From Leclercia sp. LSNIH1 (lineage in GTDB: Bacteria; Pseudomonadota; Gammaproteobacteria; Enterobacterales; Enterobacteriaceae): a stretch of DNA of 64,000 nucleotides. The DNA lies in assembly GCF_002902985.1 (NCBI RefSeq), contig NZ_CP026167.1:4030001-4094000 (forward strand), written 5' to 3'. The translations under genes and the position numbers were made by a program. Shown here piece by piece: positions 8,910-17,288 of this stretch. Below the pieces are notes generated by a model. It was not told where the DNA came from, ran no database searches, and was given only the letters and a program-made list of their open reading frames with translations. Numbering within the stretch: the first letter of the stretch is position 1; every line of letters begins with the position of its first letter.

Positions 8910-10271
8910 ATGTTTAAACCGGAACTCCTCTCCCCGGCGGGAACGCTGAAAAATATGCGTTACGCTTTCGCCTACGGCGCCGATGCCGTTTATGCGGGCC
9001 AGCCGCGCTACTCCCTGCGCGTGCGTAATAATGAATTTAACCATGAGAATCTGCAGCTCGGCATCAACGAAGCCCACGCGCAGGGTAAAAAATTCTACGT
9101 GGTGGTCAACATCGCGCCGCATAACGCCAAGCTGAAAACGTTTATCCGTGACCTGAAGCCGGTGGTGGAGATGGGGCCAGACGCGTTGATCATGTCGGAC
9201 CCGGGTTTGATCATGCTGGTGCGGGAGCACTTCCCGGAGATGGACATTCATCTCTCGGTACAGGCCAACGCCGTAAACTGGGCGACGGTGAAATTCTGGA
9301 AGCAGATGGGGCTGACCCGCGTGATATTGTCCCGCGAGCTGTCGCTGGAAGAGATCGAAGAGATCCGCACCCAGGTGCCAGACATGGAGCTGGAGATATT
9401 CGTTCACGGCGCGTTGTGCATGGCCTACTCTGGCCGCTGCCTGCTCTCCGGGTATATCAACAAGCGTGACCCGAACCAGGGCACCTGCACCAACGCCTGC
9501 CGCTGGGAGTATAACGTTCAGGAAGGTAAGCAGGATGAGGTAGGCAATATCGTGCATAAGCACGAGCCTATTCCGGTGCAAAATATTGAACCGACGCTGG
9601 GTATCGGGGCTCCGACCGACAGCGTGTTTATGATTGAAGAGGCCCAGCGCCCGGGTGAATACATGACCGCGTTCGAAGACGAGCACGGCACCTATATTAT
9701 GAACTCCAAAGATCTGCGTGCCATTGCCCACGTGGAGCGCCTCACCCAGATGGGTGTGCACTCCCTTAAAATCGAAGGCCGCACCAAGTCCTATTACTAC
9801 TGCGCGCGTACCGCCCAGGTTTATCGCCAGGCGATTGACGATGCGGCTGCAGGTAAACCGTTCGACAGTACCCTGTTGCAAACGCTGGAAGGGCTGGCGC
9901 ACCGCGGTTATACCGAAGGCTTCCTGCGACGCCATACCCATGACGATTACCAGAACTATGAATATGGCCACTCGGTTTCTGAACGCCAGCAGTTTGTCGG
10001 CGAGTTCACCGGCGAGCGCAAGGGCAACCTTGCGGCGGTGGCGGTTAAAAACAAGTTCCTCGTAGGCAACAGCCTGGAGTTGATGACCCCGCAGGGCAAT
10101 ATCAACTTTACCCTGGAGCATATGGTGAATGGCAAAGGCGAGTCGGTCACCGTCGCACCGGGAGATGGACATACCGTCTGGCTGCCGGTCCCGGAAGAGA
10201 TTGCCCTGGATTATGCGTTACTGATGCGTAATTTTAACGGCGAAAATACCCAAGCGCCGCACGTTAAGTAA
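8910..10271 (+). CDS. trhP: TrhP (YegQ), tRNA U34 hydroxylation protein, U32 family
   Basis: A 453-residue peptidase-U32-family protein. TrhP acts in prephenate-dependent hydroxylation of tRNA uridine-34 on the way to cmo5U/mcmo5U and probably carries an iron-sulfur cluster. Four cysteines are visible at residues 170, 177, 193 and 197 in HGALCMAYSGRCLLSGY and GTCTNACRW, followed by the U32 motif SLKIEGRTKS. The start ATG at 8910 gives the family N-terminus MFKPELLSPAG. In K-12, yegP precedes this gene; here the bluF-ariR block occupies the space between baeR and trhP. The cyaR sRNA gene follows, as in E. coli. Confidence 0.96.
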   Translation: MFKPELLSPAGTLKNMRYAFAYGADAVYAGQPRYSLRVRNNEFNHENLQLGINEAHAQGKKFYVVVNIAPHNAKLKTFIRDLKPVVEMGPDALIMSDPGLIMLVREHFPEMDIHLSVQANAVNWATVKFWKQMGLTRVILSRELSLEEIEEIRTQVPDMELEIFVHGALCMAYSGRCLLSGYINKRDPNQGTCTNACRWEYNVQEGKQDEVGNIVHKHEPIPVQNIEPTLGIGAPTDSVFMIEEAQRPGEYMTAFEDEHGTYIMNSKDLRAIAHVERLTQMGVHSLKIEGRTKSYYYCARTAQVYRQAIDDAAAGKPFDSTLLQTLEGLAHRGYTEGFLRRHTHDDYQNYEYGHSVSERQQFVGEFTGERKGNLAAVAVKNKFLVGNSLELMTPQGNINFTLEHMVNGKGESVTVAPGDGHTVWLPVPEEIALDYALLMRNFNGENTQAPHVK

Positions 10272-10305
10272 TGAAAGCGGGTTATTTTTTGGTATGAGAT
10301 GATTC

Positions 10306-10321
10306 TTAGAATTCGATCACA
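10306..10321 (+). promoter_or_regulatory. Putative CRP site of the cyaR promoter
   Basis: TTAGA-N6-TCACA at 10306-10321, with its centre about 42 bases upstream of the inferred cyaR start, matches a class II CRP site. A TATTAT -10-like box lies at 10343-10348. CyaR is known to be CRP-activated in E. coli; the site here is assigned by position and half-site match. Confidence 0.6.
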
Positions 10322-10355
10322 TACCGCTGCGTTTGATGAGGGTATTATTGCCAAC

Positions 10356-10442
10356 GCTGAAAAACATAACCCATAAATGCTAGCTGTACCAGGAACCACC
10401 TCCTTAGCCTGAGTAATCTCCCTTACGCAGGCTAATTTTTTT
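10356..10442 (+). ncRNA. cyaR: CyaR (RyeE) Hfq-dependent small RNA
   Basis: About 87 nt, matching E. coli CyaR almost base for base: the 5' GCTGAAAAACATAACCCATA block, the CCAGGAACCACCTCCTTAGC seed region that pairs with the ribosome-binding sites of ompX, nadE, luxS and yqaE, and a 3' terminator stem ending in a T-run at 10434-10442. The location directly downstream of trhP (yegQ) is conserved. Changes fall mainly in the terminator stem. It represses translation under CRP control and connects carbon status with outer membrane and quorum-sensing genes. Confidence 0.95.
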
Positions 10443-10631
10443 GTCTAAAAACCCCTTCTTTTTTCTACCCAGTATCGTAACGACCTCAAAGCCCGCCCTT
10501 AACGTAAATTTCTTTCTTTTTTCGCCGGGAAGTGACTTAATTTATCAATTTATTAAAGTCAGGTTATTCATAAACATGTCTGATGCTATTCTTCTTATGA
10601 AGGAAATTTCACTTAAGGAGAAGGAGGAAAT

Positions 10632-10970
10632 ATGTACTGGGTGGTTGAAAAAAGGATGGTTTGCCCTCGTACTGGAACAATTTTTATACATGTACTCACC
10701 GTTAAAAATCTCAGGCTGATAATCTGGTACAAGGGAGATTATTTTATCAGCGTCGGCTCGGTCCTTGTGACAAGTCCCTTCGGTATTGTTATCGACGGTA
10801 AAATCAGAGCACTAAACATTCTTCGTACATTCCCTTATAACCCCACGCTTTGGTCATCATTTCTGAAAAGTTCCGGCTGCCCTGGCAATGAGGGGGCGCT
10901 GATCACCCGCTGTATGCATCGTCGCGACTGCGTCTTTGCATTATGTCCCTATGGCGCGATAACGTCTTAA
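10632..10970 (+). CDS. Uncharacterised small protein with a C-terminal cysteine cluster
   Basis: A 112-residue protein I do not recognise. It is preceded by a near-perfect ribosome site (AGGAGG, spacing about 6) and followed by an 8-bp terminator, which together argue that it is expressed. The sequence has short hydrophobic strands and a C-terminal cluster of Cys and His residues (SSGCPGNEGA, then TRCMHRRDCVFALCPYG) that could bind a metal or form disulfides. There is no signal peptide. Position between cyaR and yegS corresponds to yegR in K-12, but I cannot show homology. Confidence 0.6.
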   Translation: MYWVVEKRMVCPRTGTIFIHVLTVKNLRLIIWYKGDYFISVGSVLVTSPFGIVIDGKIRALNILRTFPYNPTLWSSFLKSSGCPGNEGALITRCMHRRDCVFALCPYGAITS

Positions 10971-10980
10971 TATCCTGACC

Positions 10981-11019
10981 GAGTGGCGCAAACTTAGGAT
11001 CGCCACTCATTTAATTTTT
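10981..11019 (+). terminator. Rho-independent terminator after the small Cys-rich gene
   Basis: GAGTGGCG (10981-10988) and CGCCACTC (11001-11008) form a perfect 8-bp stem with a 12-base loop, followed by ATTTAATTTTT. It starts 10 bases after the stop at 10970. Confidence 0.75.
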
Positions 11020-11096
11020 CGCCTTTCGTCCTCTTCTTACCCGCTTTTCTCCGCGCTGCGATACACTTCTTGAAGATCAGCACAGGAGCAACGTGG

Positions 11097-11996
11097 ATGG
11101 CGACCTATCCGGCAAGTTTATTAATTCTCAATGGTAAAAGCGCGGGCAACGATCTTTTGCGCGAGGCGGTTACACTGTTACGCGACGAAGGCGTTCAAAT
11201 CCACGTGCGCGTCACCTGGGAAAAAGGCGACGCGGCACGCTATATCAATGAAGCCCGCACGCTTGGCGTCGAGACGGTCATTGCGGGCGGTGGTGATGGC
11301 ACCATTAACGAGGTGGCGTCCGCATTAATTAATCTGCAGGGCGATCACCGTCCCGCGCTGGGTATACTGCCCCTCGGCACAGCGAACGATTTTGCCACCA
11401 GCGCAGGCATCCCGGAGGCGCTCGATAAAGCCCTGCAGTTGGCTATCGCCGGAAAAGCCACGGCGGTAGATATTGCCCGGGTCAACGACAAAACCTGCTT
11501 TATCAATATGGCGACGGGGGGATTTGGCACCCGTATTACCAGCGAAACCCCGGAAAAACTGAAAGCGGCATTGGGTGGGGTCTCGTACCTGATCCATGGT
11601 CTGGCGCGATTAGATACCCTGAAACCCGATCTGTGCGAAATCCGCGGCGAGAACTTCCACTGGCAGGGTAACGCCCTGGTGATTGGCATCGGCAATGGCC
11701 GTCAGGCAGGCGGCGGTCAGCAGCTTTGCCCGGAGGCGCTGATCAATGACGGGCTGCTCGGGGTGCGTATCATCACTGGCGATGAGCTGCTGCCTGCCCT
11801 GTTCACTACTCTGACCAAAGCGGAAGAGAGCCCGCATCTTGTGGATGGCGAGTCGGCGTGGTTCGAAATTCAGGCGCCGCACGGCATGACCTTTAACCTG
11901 GATGGCGAGCCGTTGAGCGGGGACCACTTCCACATCGCCCTTTTGCCGGGGGCGCTCAAATGTCGGTTGCCGCCGGACTGTCCGCTTCTGCGCTGA
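11097..11996 (+). CDS. yegS: YegS, diacylglycerol-kinase-like lipid kinase
   Basis: A 299-residue member of the DAGK catalytic family. YegS phosphorylates phosphatidylglycerol in vitro. The nucleotide-binding GGGDGT is at residues 64-69, [10 protein letters not shown] at 91-100, and the C-terminus ends [10 protein letters not shown] as in K-12. The ATG at 11097 is chosen rather than an upstream in-frame start because GGAG sits 9 bases before it and the protein then matches the E. coli N-terminus. A REP palindrome follows, and the next operon converges on it. Confidence 0.95.
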   Translation: MATYPASLLILNGKSAGNDLLREAVTLLRDEGVQIHVRVTWEKGDAARYINEARTLGVETVIAGGGDGTINEVASALINLQGDHRPALGILPLGTANDFATSAGIPEALDKALQLAIAGKATAVDIARVNDKTCFINMATGGFGTRITSETPEKLKAALGGVSYLIHGLARLDTLKPDLCEIRGENFHWQGNALVIGIGNGRQAGGGQQLCPEALINDGLLGVRIITGDELLPALFTTLTKAEESPHLVDGESAWFEIQAPHGMTFNLDGEPLSGDHFHIALLPGALKCRLPPDCPLLR

Positions 11997-11999
11997 GTT

Positions 12000-12071
12000 G
12001 CCCGGCGGCGCTGCGCTTGCGCGAGTCTACGGGTTTTGTAGGCCGGGTAAGGCGAAGCCGCCACCCGGCAA
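12000..12071. repeat. REP/BIME element between yegS and the ABC operon
   Basis: Paired inverted GC-rich units of the type GCCGGGTAAGGCGAAGCCGCCACCCGG with a GTAGGCC centre. Related copies occur at 18.7, 39.15, 42.6 and 59.9 kb, always in short intergenic gaps. These are the enterobacterial REP palindromes, which can bind gyrase or stabilise mRNA 3' ends. Confidence 0.85.
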
Positions 12072-12081
12072 ACAGACCGCA

Positions 12082-12855
12082 CTAATAGACCGCCACCTCC
12101 CTCGCCATCTCGCGGCTGTACTGCTGGCTGGCGCTGACCAGCATTCGGGTGTAATCGGTTTTAGCCTGCCCCGCCACCAGGTCATCCACCGTCAGCGTTT
12201 CCAGAATTTTGCCGTACTGCATCACCGCCACCTTCTGGCAGAGATGGGCGATCACCCCCAGGTCATGGGTCACCATCAGGTAGGTGAGTTTCGACTCGCG
12301 CTGCAGTTCCGCCAACAGGTTTAAGATTTCTGCCTGTACCGAGACGTCCAGCGCTGAGGTAGGTTCATCCAGCAACAGCACCTGCGGCTCCAGGATCAGT
12401 GCCCTGGCAATGGCCACGCGCTGGCGCTGGCCGCCGGAGAGCTGATGCGGGTAGCGGTCGCGGAAAGCGCGATTGAGACCAACCTTGTCCAGCAAGCCGT
12501 GAATACGTCGCTCCCGGTCGTTGATGCCGTGAATTTGCAGCGGCTCTTCCAGAATATCGCCGATGGTGTGCCGGGGGTGCAGCGAACCGTACGGGTCCTG
12601 AAATACCATCTGCACCAGACGGCAGCGTTGCGGGCTGATGCGCCGCTCCAGCGCCTGGCCGTTAATCGCCAGCGCCCCCTCCCAGTGGGTGAATAATCCT
12701 GCCAGGCACTTTAACACCGTGGTTTTACCGGAACCCGACTCCCCTACCAGGCCATAAATCTCCCCTGGCTGCACGCTGATATTGACGTCGTACAGAACCT
12801 GGCTGCGTTTTTCCCCTTCACCAAAAGCCAGATTCAGGTTTTTTACCTCGATCAT
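12082..12855 (-). CDS. Peptide/opine-type ABC importer, ATPase subunit 2
   Basis: A 257-residue ABC ATPase of the Dpp/Opp/nickel family (DppF-like). Walker A GESGSGKT is at residues 38-45, the signature is LSGGQRQR, Walker B LLLDEPTSALD and the switch His in VTHDLGV. It is the last gene of a six-gene operon (enolase-superfamily enzyme, binding protein, two permeases, two ATPases), with a 9-base gap after its partner ATPase. It provides ATP hydrolysis for import of the solute bound by the 15.6-17.3 kb protein. Members of this family also carry sugar acids or opines, so the substrate need not be a peptide. Confidence 0.9.
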   Translation of the reverse strand: MIEVKNLNLAFGEGEKRSQVLYDVNISVQPGEIYGLVGESGSGKTTVLKCLAGLFTHWEGALAINGQALERRISPQRCRLVQMVFQDPYGSLHPRHTIGDILEEPLQIHGINDRERRIHGLLDKVGLNRAFRDRYPHQLSGGQRQRVAIARALILEPQVLLLDEPTSALDVSVQAEILNLLAELQRESKLTYLMVTHDLGVIAHLCQKVAVMQYGKILETLTVDDLVAGQAKTDYTRMLVSASQQYSREMAREVAVY

Positions 12856-12864
12856 CTTCGCTCC

Positions 12865-13737
12865 TTATTCGGTCAGCCAGCTGGCCTGGCGCTGCAACAC
12901 CGGCAGCACCGGACGGCGGTGATTCATCTCAGGCAGGGCATTGATCAACCCCTGCGTGTAGGGGTGCTTCGCGTTGTGCAGATCGTGGGCGGCGATGGAC
13001 TCCACCACCCGCCCGGCGTACATCACCAGCACCCGGTCACAGAAGCTGCGCACCAGGTTGATATCGTGACTGATAAAGATCAGCCCCAGCCCGCGGGACT
13101 GGACTAAATCGTCCAGCAGGCCCAGCACCTGTAGCCGCACCGAGACGTCCAGCGCTGACGTCGGCTCATCGGCAATCACCAGCTCCGGGTCGGTGATCAG
13201 CATCATGGCGATCATGATGCGCTGCCCCTGCCCGCCGGAGATCTCATGCGGATAGAGCTGATAGACCCGCTCCGGCTGGCGAATGCGCACTACATCGAGC
13301 ATCTCCAGCACTTTGGCTTTCGCCTCGGCCTTACGCCCAGGATGATGAGTCAGCCAGGCCTCGGCAATCTGATCCCCAACGCAGACCACCGGGTTCAGGG
13401 AGTACTTCGGATCCTGCATGATCATCGAGATGCGCTTGCCGCGGATGCCGCGCATCTGCGCCTCGCTGACGCTGCGTAAATCGACATCGCCAAACTGCAT
13501 TCGGGTGGCAGTGATCTGCGCCTTTGCCGGGTGCAGGCGCAGCAGCGCCCGCCCGACGGTGGATTTCCCGGAGCCCGACTCACCGACAATCGCCAGCTTC
13601 TCGCGCCCGAGCTGAAAGGAGACGCCGCGCACCGCGTGGGTGACCGCGCGTCCGTTGATAAAATCGACGTGCAGATCGCGCACGTCGAGCAGCGGCGCAT
13701 CAGGCGCTGCGAGGATCGAGGATGTCACGTAAGCCAT
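12865..13737 (-). CDS. Peptide/opine-type ABC importer, ATPase subunit 1
   Basis: A 290-residue DppD-like ABC ATPase. It has Walker A GESGSGKS, the signature ISGGQGQR, Walker B VIADEPTSALD and the C-terminal oligopeptide-transporter extension (KHPYTQGLINALPEM). The ATG at 13737 abuts AGGAG directly, while an in-frame GTG at 13728 has a 9-base spacing, so the true start may be the GTG. Either way the gene overlaps the upstream permease by about 30-40 bases. It works as a heterodimer with the downstream ATPase. Confidence 0.9.
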   Translation of the reverse strand: MAYVTSSILAAPDAPLLDVRDLHVDFINGRAVTHAVRGVSFQLGREKLAIVGESGSGKSTVGRALLRLHPAKAQITATRMQFGDVDLRSVSEAQMRGIRGKRISMIMQDPKYSLNPVVCVGDQIAEAWLTHHPGRKAEAKAKVLEMLDVVRIRQPERVYQLYPHEISGGQGQRIMIAMMLITDPELVIADEPTSALDVSVRLQVLGLLDDLVQSRGLGLIFISHDINLVRSFCDRVLVMYAGRVVESIAAHDLHNAKHPYTQGLINALPEMNHRRPVLPVLQRQASWLTE

Positions 13738-14605
13738 CTCCTAAGAAGTTGAACGCCAGGCTGTTAATCAGGATCGCCAGCCCCGGAATTGTCACCACCC
13801 ACCAGCACTCCATCATGTAGGTGCGGCCGCTGGAGATCATCGCCCCCCACTCCGGCTCCGGCGGCTGCGCGCCAAGGCCGAGGAAGCCCAGCCCGGCAGC
13901 GGTCAGGATGATCCCGGCCATATTCATGGTGATACGGATAATCACCGACGGCAGGCACAGCGGCACGATGTGGCGCCACAGCACCCGTACCGGGGAGGCC
14001 CCCTGCAGACGCACGGCGGAGATAAAGTCGGCCTGGCGTAACGACAGGGTTTCAGCGCGAGCCAGTCGGGCTATCGGCGGCCAGGCGGTGAGCGTAATGG
14101 CGATCACCACATGTTCCAGCCCCGGGCCGAGCGCTGCGACAAACGCCAGCGCCAGCACCAGGCTCGGGAAAGAGATAAAGATATCGGTGACTCGCATCAG
14201 GACCGCATCCACCTTGCCGCCAAAGTAGCCGGCGGTAACACCCAGCAGCAGCCCCAGCGGGCCAACGGTGACCGACACCAGCAGTACGATATAGAGCGTG
14301 ATGCGCGAGCCGTAGACCAGGCGGCTGAAGATATCCCGGCCAAATTCGTCAGTGCCGAACCAGTGCTGCGCGTTCGGCGCCACCAGGGCGTTGTTGAGAT
14401 CCTGCACCAGCGGGTTGTACGGGGCGATCCAGGGCGCGAAGGCCGCCACGATCAACAGCAGCAGAATAATGCCGCCGCCAATGGCCGTCAGCGGGTTACG
14501 CGCCATCTGCCCGGCAAACCCAAAGGTGCGGCGGGCCATCCGCGCCAGACGCTGGCGCCCTTCGCTGCGGGAAGCGCGCAGCGGTGTATCCAGAGAAACG
14601 GTCAT
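13700..14605 (-). CDS. Peptide/opine-type ABC importer, permease 2 (DppC-like)
   Basis: A 301-residue inner-membrane permease with an N-terminal helix (IGGGIILLLLIVAAFAPWIAP), the OppC-type linker LVAPNAQHWFGTDEFGRD that marks DppC/OppC proteins, five further helices and the EAA-type loop ARAETLSLRQADFISAVR that contacts the ATPase. Its ATG overlaps the stop of the upstream permease by 4 bases, showing translational coupling. Confidence 0.92.
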   Translation of the reverse strand: MTVSLDTPLRASRSEGRQRLARMARRTFGFAGQMARNPLTAIGGGIILLLLIVAAFAPWIAPYNPLVQDLNNALVAPNAQHWFGTDEFGRDIFSRLVYGSRITLYIVLLVSVTVGPLGLLLGVTAGYFGGKVDAVLMRVTDIFISFPSLVLALAFVAALGPGLEHVVIAITLTAWPPIARLARAETLSLRQADFISAVRLQGASPVRVLWRHIVPLCLPSVIIRITMNMAGIILTAAGLGFLGLGAQPPEPEWGAMISSGRTYMMECWWVVTIPGLAILINSLAFNFLGDGLRDILDPRSA

Positions 14606-15639
14606 GATTTCGTCCTCGGGTCAAAGAGTTGATACAGCATGTCGGAGAGCAGATTGAGCATCACGAAGATCATCCCCACCAGCAGCACGCAGCCCATCAC
14701 CGCATTCATATCCCCCAGCAGCAGGCTGCCGGTGAGATAGGAGCCAAAGCCCGGCCAGGAGAAGACGGTTTCAATCAGCACCGCCCCTTCCAGCAATGAG
14801 CCGTAGGCCAGCGCCACCACCGTCAGCAGCTGCACGAGGATGTTGCGAAACGCATGGTTCCAGATCACCTGGCGCTCGGTTAAGCCTTTTACCCGGGCGG
14901 TGATAATGAACTCCTGCGACAGCTGGGCCAGCATAAAGCTGCGGGTCATGCGGCTAATGTAAGCCAGGGAGTGGAAGCCCAGCAGCGAGGCGGGCAGCAC
15001 CAGATGGTTAATGGCGTTCCAGAAGACCGCGCTATTACCCGCCAGCAGGGCATCGACGGTCATCAGTCCGGTGCGACGCGGCACCAGGCCATCCAGCCCT
15101 AAATCCAGCCGTCCGGCGCCCCCTACCCAGCCAAGCCAGGCGTAGAACAGCAGCAGCCCCATCATTCCCACCCAGAAGATTGGCGTGGAGTACCCGGCCA
15201 GGCTGATGATGCGTACCACATAATCCGAGACGCTGTTACGGCGCGCGGCCGCCAGCACCCCAAGCGGGATCCCTAAACCGGCGCCGACAATAATCGCCAT
15301 GGTTGCCAGCTCCAGGGTGGCCGGGAAGACGCGCAGAATATCATCCAGCACCGGTTTGCCGGTCAGCAGGGCATTGCCAAAATCGCCGTGCAGCAGGTTA
15401 TTGAGGTAGATCCCGAACTGGGTCAGCAGGGATTTATCGAAGCCCAGCTGTTGATAGACCTGCTGATAGGTGCTGTGGTCCGCATCCGGGCCGACAATGG
15501 CCAGCACCGGGTCGACCGGCATGACGCGGCCAATGAAAAAGGTCAGCACCAGCAGGCCGAACAGGGTCACCAGTACCTGGGTCAGGCGTTTTGAAAAACG
15601 CCGGGTGCGGGAGCCTGGGGCGAGGATCGCAACACTCAT
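14602..15639 (-). CDS. Peptide/opine-type ABC importer, permease 1 (DppB-like)
   Basis: A 345-residue inner-membrane permease of the DppB/OppB type: a single N-terminal helix (VLVTLFGLLVLTFFIGRV), a periplasmic stretch and a five-helix core with the EAA-type loop RSFMLAQLSQEFIITARVKG. It overlaps the stop of the binding-protein gene by 4 bases (ATGA) and the next permease by 4 bases, so the transporter is one coupled translational unit. Confidence 0.92.
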   Translation of the reverse strand: MSVAILAPGSRTRRFSKRLTQVLVTLFGLLVLTFFIGRVMPVDPVLAIVGPDADHSTYQQVYQQLGFDKSLLTQFGIYLNNLLHGDFGNALLTGKPVLDDILRVFPATLELATMAIIVGAGLGIPLGVLAAARRNSVSDYVVRIISLAGYSTPIFWVGMMGLLLFYAWLGWVGGAGRLDLGLDGLVPRRTGLMTVDALLAGNSAVFWNAINHLVLPASLLGFHSLAYISRMTRSFMLAQLSQEFIITARVKGLTERQVIWNHAFRNILVQLLTVVALAYGSLLEGAVLIETVFSWPGFGSYLTGSLLLGDMNAVMGCVLLVGMIFVMLNLLSDMLYQLFDPRTKS

Positions 15640-17252
15640 TTTTCACCTCCAGTTTTGTAGACTTCCCGCAGGAAGGTGGTGGCGGAGGGATGCGACTGGA
15701 AGTTTTTGACTTCGTTACGCACCACCACCGAATCGACCATCTGGGAGAGCGGGATCAGCGCCGGGATCAGCTGGTCGTAACGCACCTGAATCTGCTGATA
15801 GTCGGCGATCTGTTTTTGCGGATCGCGCTCCAGCAGCGCTTTATCGATCATCTCGTTTAGCGTTTTGTCGTAAAAACTGGTGCGCCAGCCCTGGAAGTTA
15901 GTCAACCGGGCTTCATCGCTGTTGTCCGGGTTATAGACCAGCGCGCGCAGGCTGGAGTGCGGGTGCGGCTCCACGCCGCTGCCGCCGCGCCCCACCAGCA
16001 TGTCGAACTTACGCTCGCGCATCGCGCCGTAGATCTGATTCCCGGTGCCGGTAATGATTTTGGCGTTGATACCCGCCTGCATCAGGGTGGACTGTACGGC
16101 GATGGCGATATTGAGGAACGGCTGATCCGCCAGCACCCGCAGGGTGGTGTCAAAACCTTCCGGATAGCCCGCCTCCGCCAGCAGCTTTCTGGCGCGCGGG
16201 ATATCGAGTTTGTAGCCCGGATCAGGCAGCGTCGACGGCATTCCCGCTTTGATGGGCCGCTGGTGTAGTACGCCATAGCCCGGCATCAGCGCCTTGTTGA
16301 TACCCTGATAGTCAATGAGATAGCGCACCGCCTCGCGCACTTTCGGGTTGGCGAAGTGTTTCTCCTTCATGCTCATCGCCACGTAGTAGACCGTGCCCTT
16401 TTGCACGGCTTCGACAGTGAGCTGCGGATCCTTGCGCAGGGCGTTGATGTCAGCCACCGCCATGTTGCTGGCGATATCCAGATCCCCTTTCTCCACCATC
16501 AGGCGCAGGGTTTGCGACTCCTGGAAGTGGCGCAACACCACGCGGTTCATATTCGGCTCTTCGCGCCAGTAGTGCGGATTGCGCTGCATGCGCAGCACAT
16601 CTTTTGCCTGCCAGGTCTCCAGCATAAACGGCCCGGATCCGGCTTCGTTGGTGGTGAGCCAGCGGTTGCCCCAGTCGTTGTTCACCTCGTGGCTAAGCAC
16701 CGTTTTGCGGTCCAGCACGCCAAGGTTGCCCAGCGCCCCGAGGGAGTAGATCACCAGCTGCGGATCGTTGGCCTTAGGCAAGGTGAGCTGTACGGTGTAG
16801 TCATCCAGGGCCTTAATCTGCTGGTCGATGTTCTTCTTACTGAAACCGTAAGATTTCCATACCGAGGCCTGAGCGAGGTTCAGGTGCAGCAGGCGGCGCA
16901 TGGACCACACCACGTCTTCGGCGGTCAGCGGGTTACCGGAGTGGAAGGTGACGTTATCGCGCAGGTGGAAGGTCAGGGTTTTGCCGTCCGGCGAGATATC
17001 CCATGATTTCGCCAGCGCCGGTTTGACGTTGGTGAGCGTGTTAGGATCCAGTTCCACCAGCGAATCGTAGAGATTGACCACAATGCCCACCACCTCGTTG
17101 CCGGTCATCGCGGCCGGATCGAGGGTCAGCAGGTTATTCATGTTCATACCGATGATGAGCTGATCGGGCGGCGTTTTCGCGTACGCCGCACCGCTCCCCA
17201 TCATCAGCGAGAGCGCGAGTAAACACGCCCTCGTGAGGGAGTTTTTCTTCAT
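15636..17252 (-). CDS. Periplasmic solute-binding protein of the ABC importer (SBP family 5)
   Basis: A 538-residue binding protein of the DppA/OppA cluster. A typical signal peptide ends near residue 25 (GSGAAYA, then KTPPDQL). The mature part contains family-5 blocks such as LAKSWDISPDGKTLTFHLRD and the insertion GSGPFMLETW. It delivers the solute to the two permeases encoded downstream. It follows the enolase-superfamily gene by 36 bases in the same operon, which suggests the ligand is a sugar acid or a conjugate of one rather than a peptide. That link is inference from gene order. Confidence 0.9.
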   Translation of the reverse strand: MKKNSLTRACLLALSLMMGSGAAYAKTPPDQLIIGMNMNNLLTLDPAAMTGNEVVGIVVNLYDSLVELDPNTLTNVKPALAKSWDISPDGKTLTFHLRDNVTFHSGNPLTAEDVVWSMRRLLHLNLAQASVWKSYGFSKKNIDQQIKALDDYTVQLTLPKANDPQLVIYSLGALGNLGVLDRKTVLSHEVNNDWGNRWLTTNEAGSGPFMLETWQAKDVLRMQRNPHYWREEPNMNRVVLRHFQESQTLRLMVEKGDLDIASNMAVADINALRKDPQLTVEAVQKGTVYYVAMSMKEKHFANPKVREAVRYLIDYQGINKALMPGYGVLHQRPIKAGMPSTLPDPGYKLDIPRARKLLAEAGYPEGFDTTLRVLADQPFLNIAIAVQSTLMQAGINAKIITGTGNQIYGAMRERKFDMLVGRGGSGVEPHPHSSLRALVYNPDNSDEARLTNFQGWRTSFYDKTLNEMIDKALLERDPQKQIADYQQIQVRYDQLIPALIPLSQMVDSVVVRNEVKNFQSHPSATTFLREVYKTGGEK

Positions 17253-17288
17253 CTGTGTATACCGTTTGTAGGGTAGAAGTTTTATTTA

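Noticed and set aside
10441..10719. A 92-residue ORF starting in the cyaR terminator
   Set aside because: It begins at a non-ATG codon inside the sRNA terminator and overlaps the better supported gene at 10632, which has a strong ribosome site.
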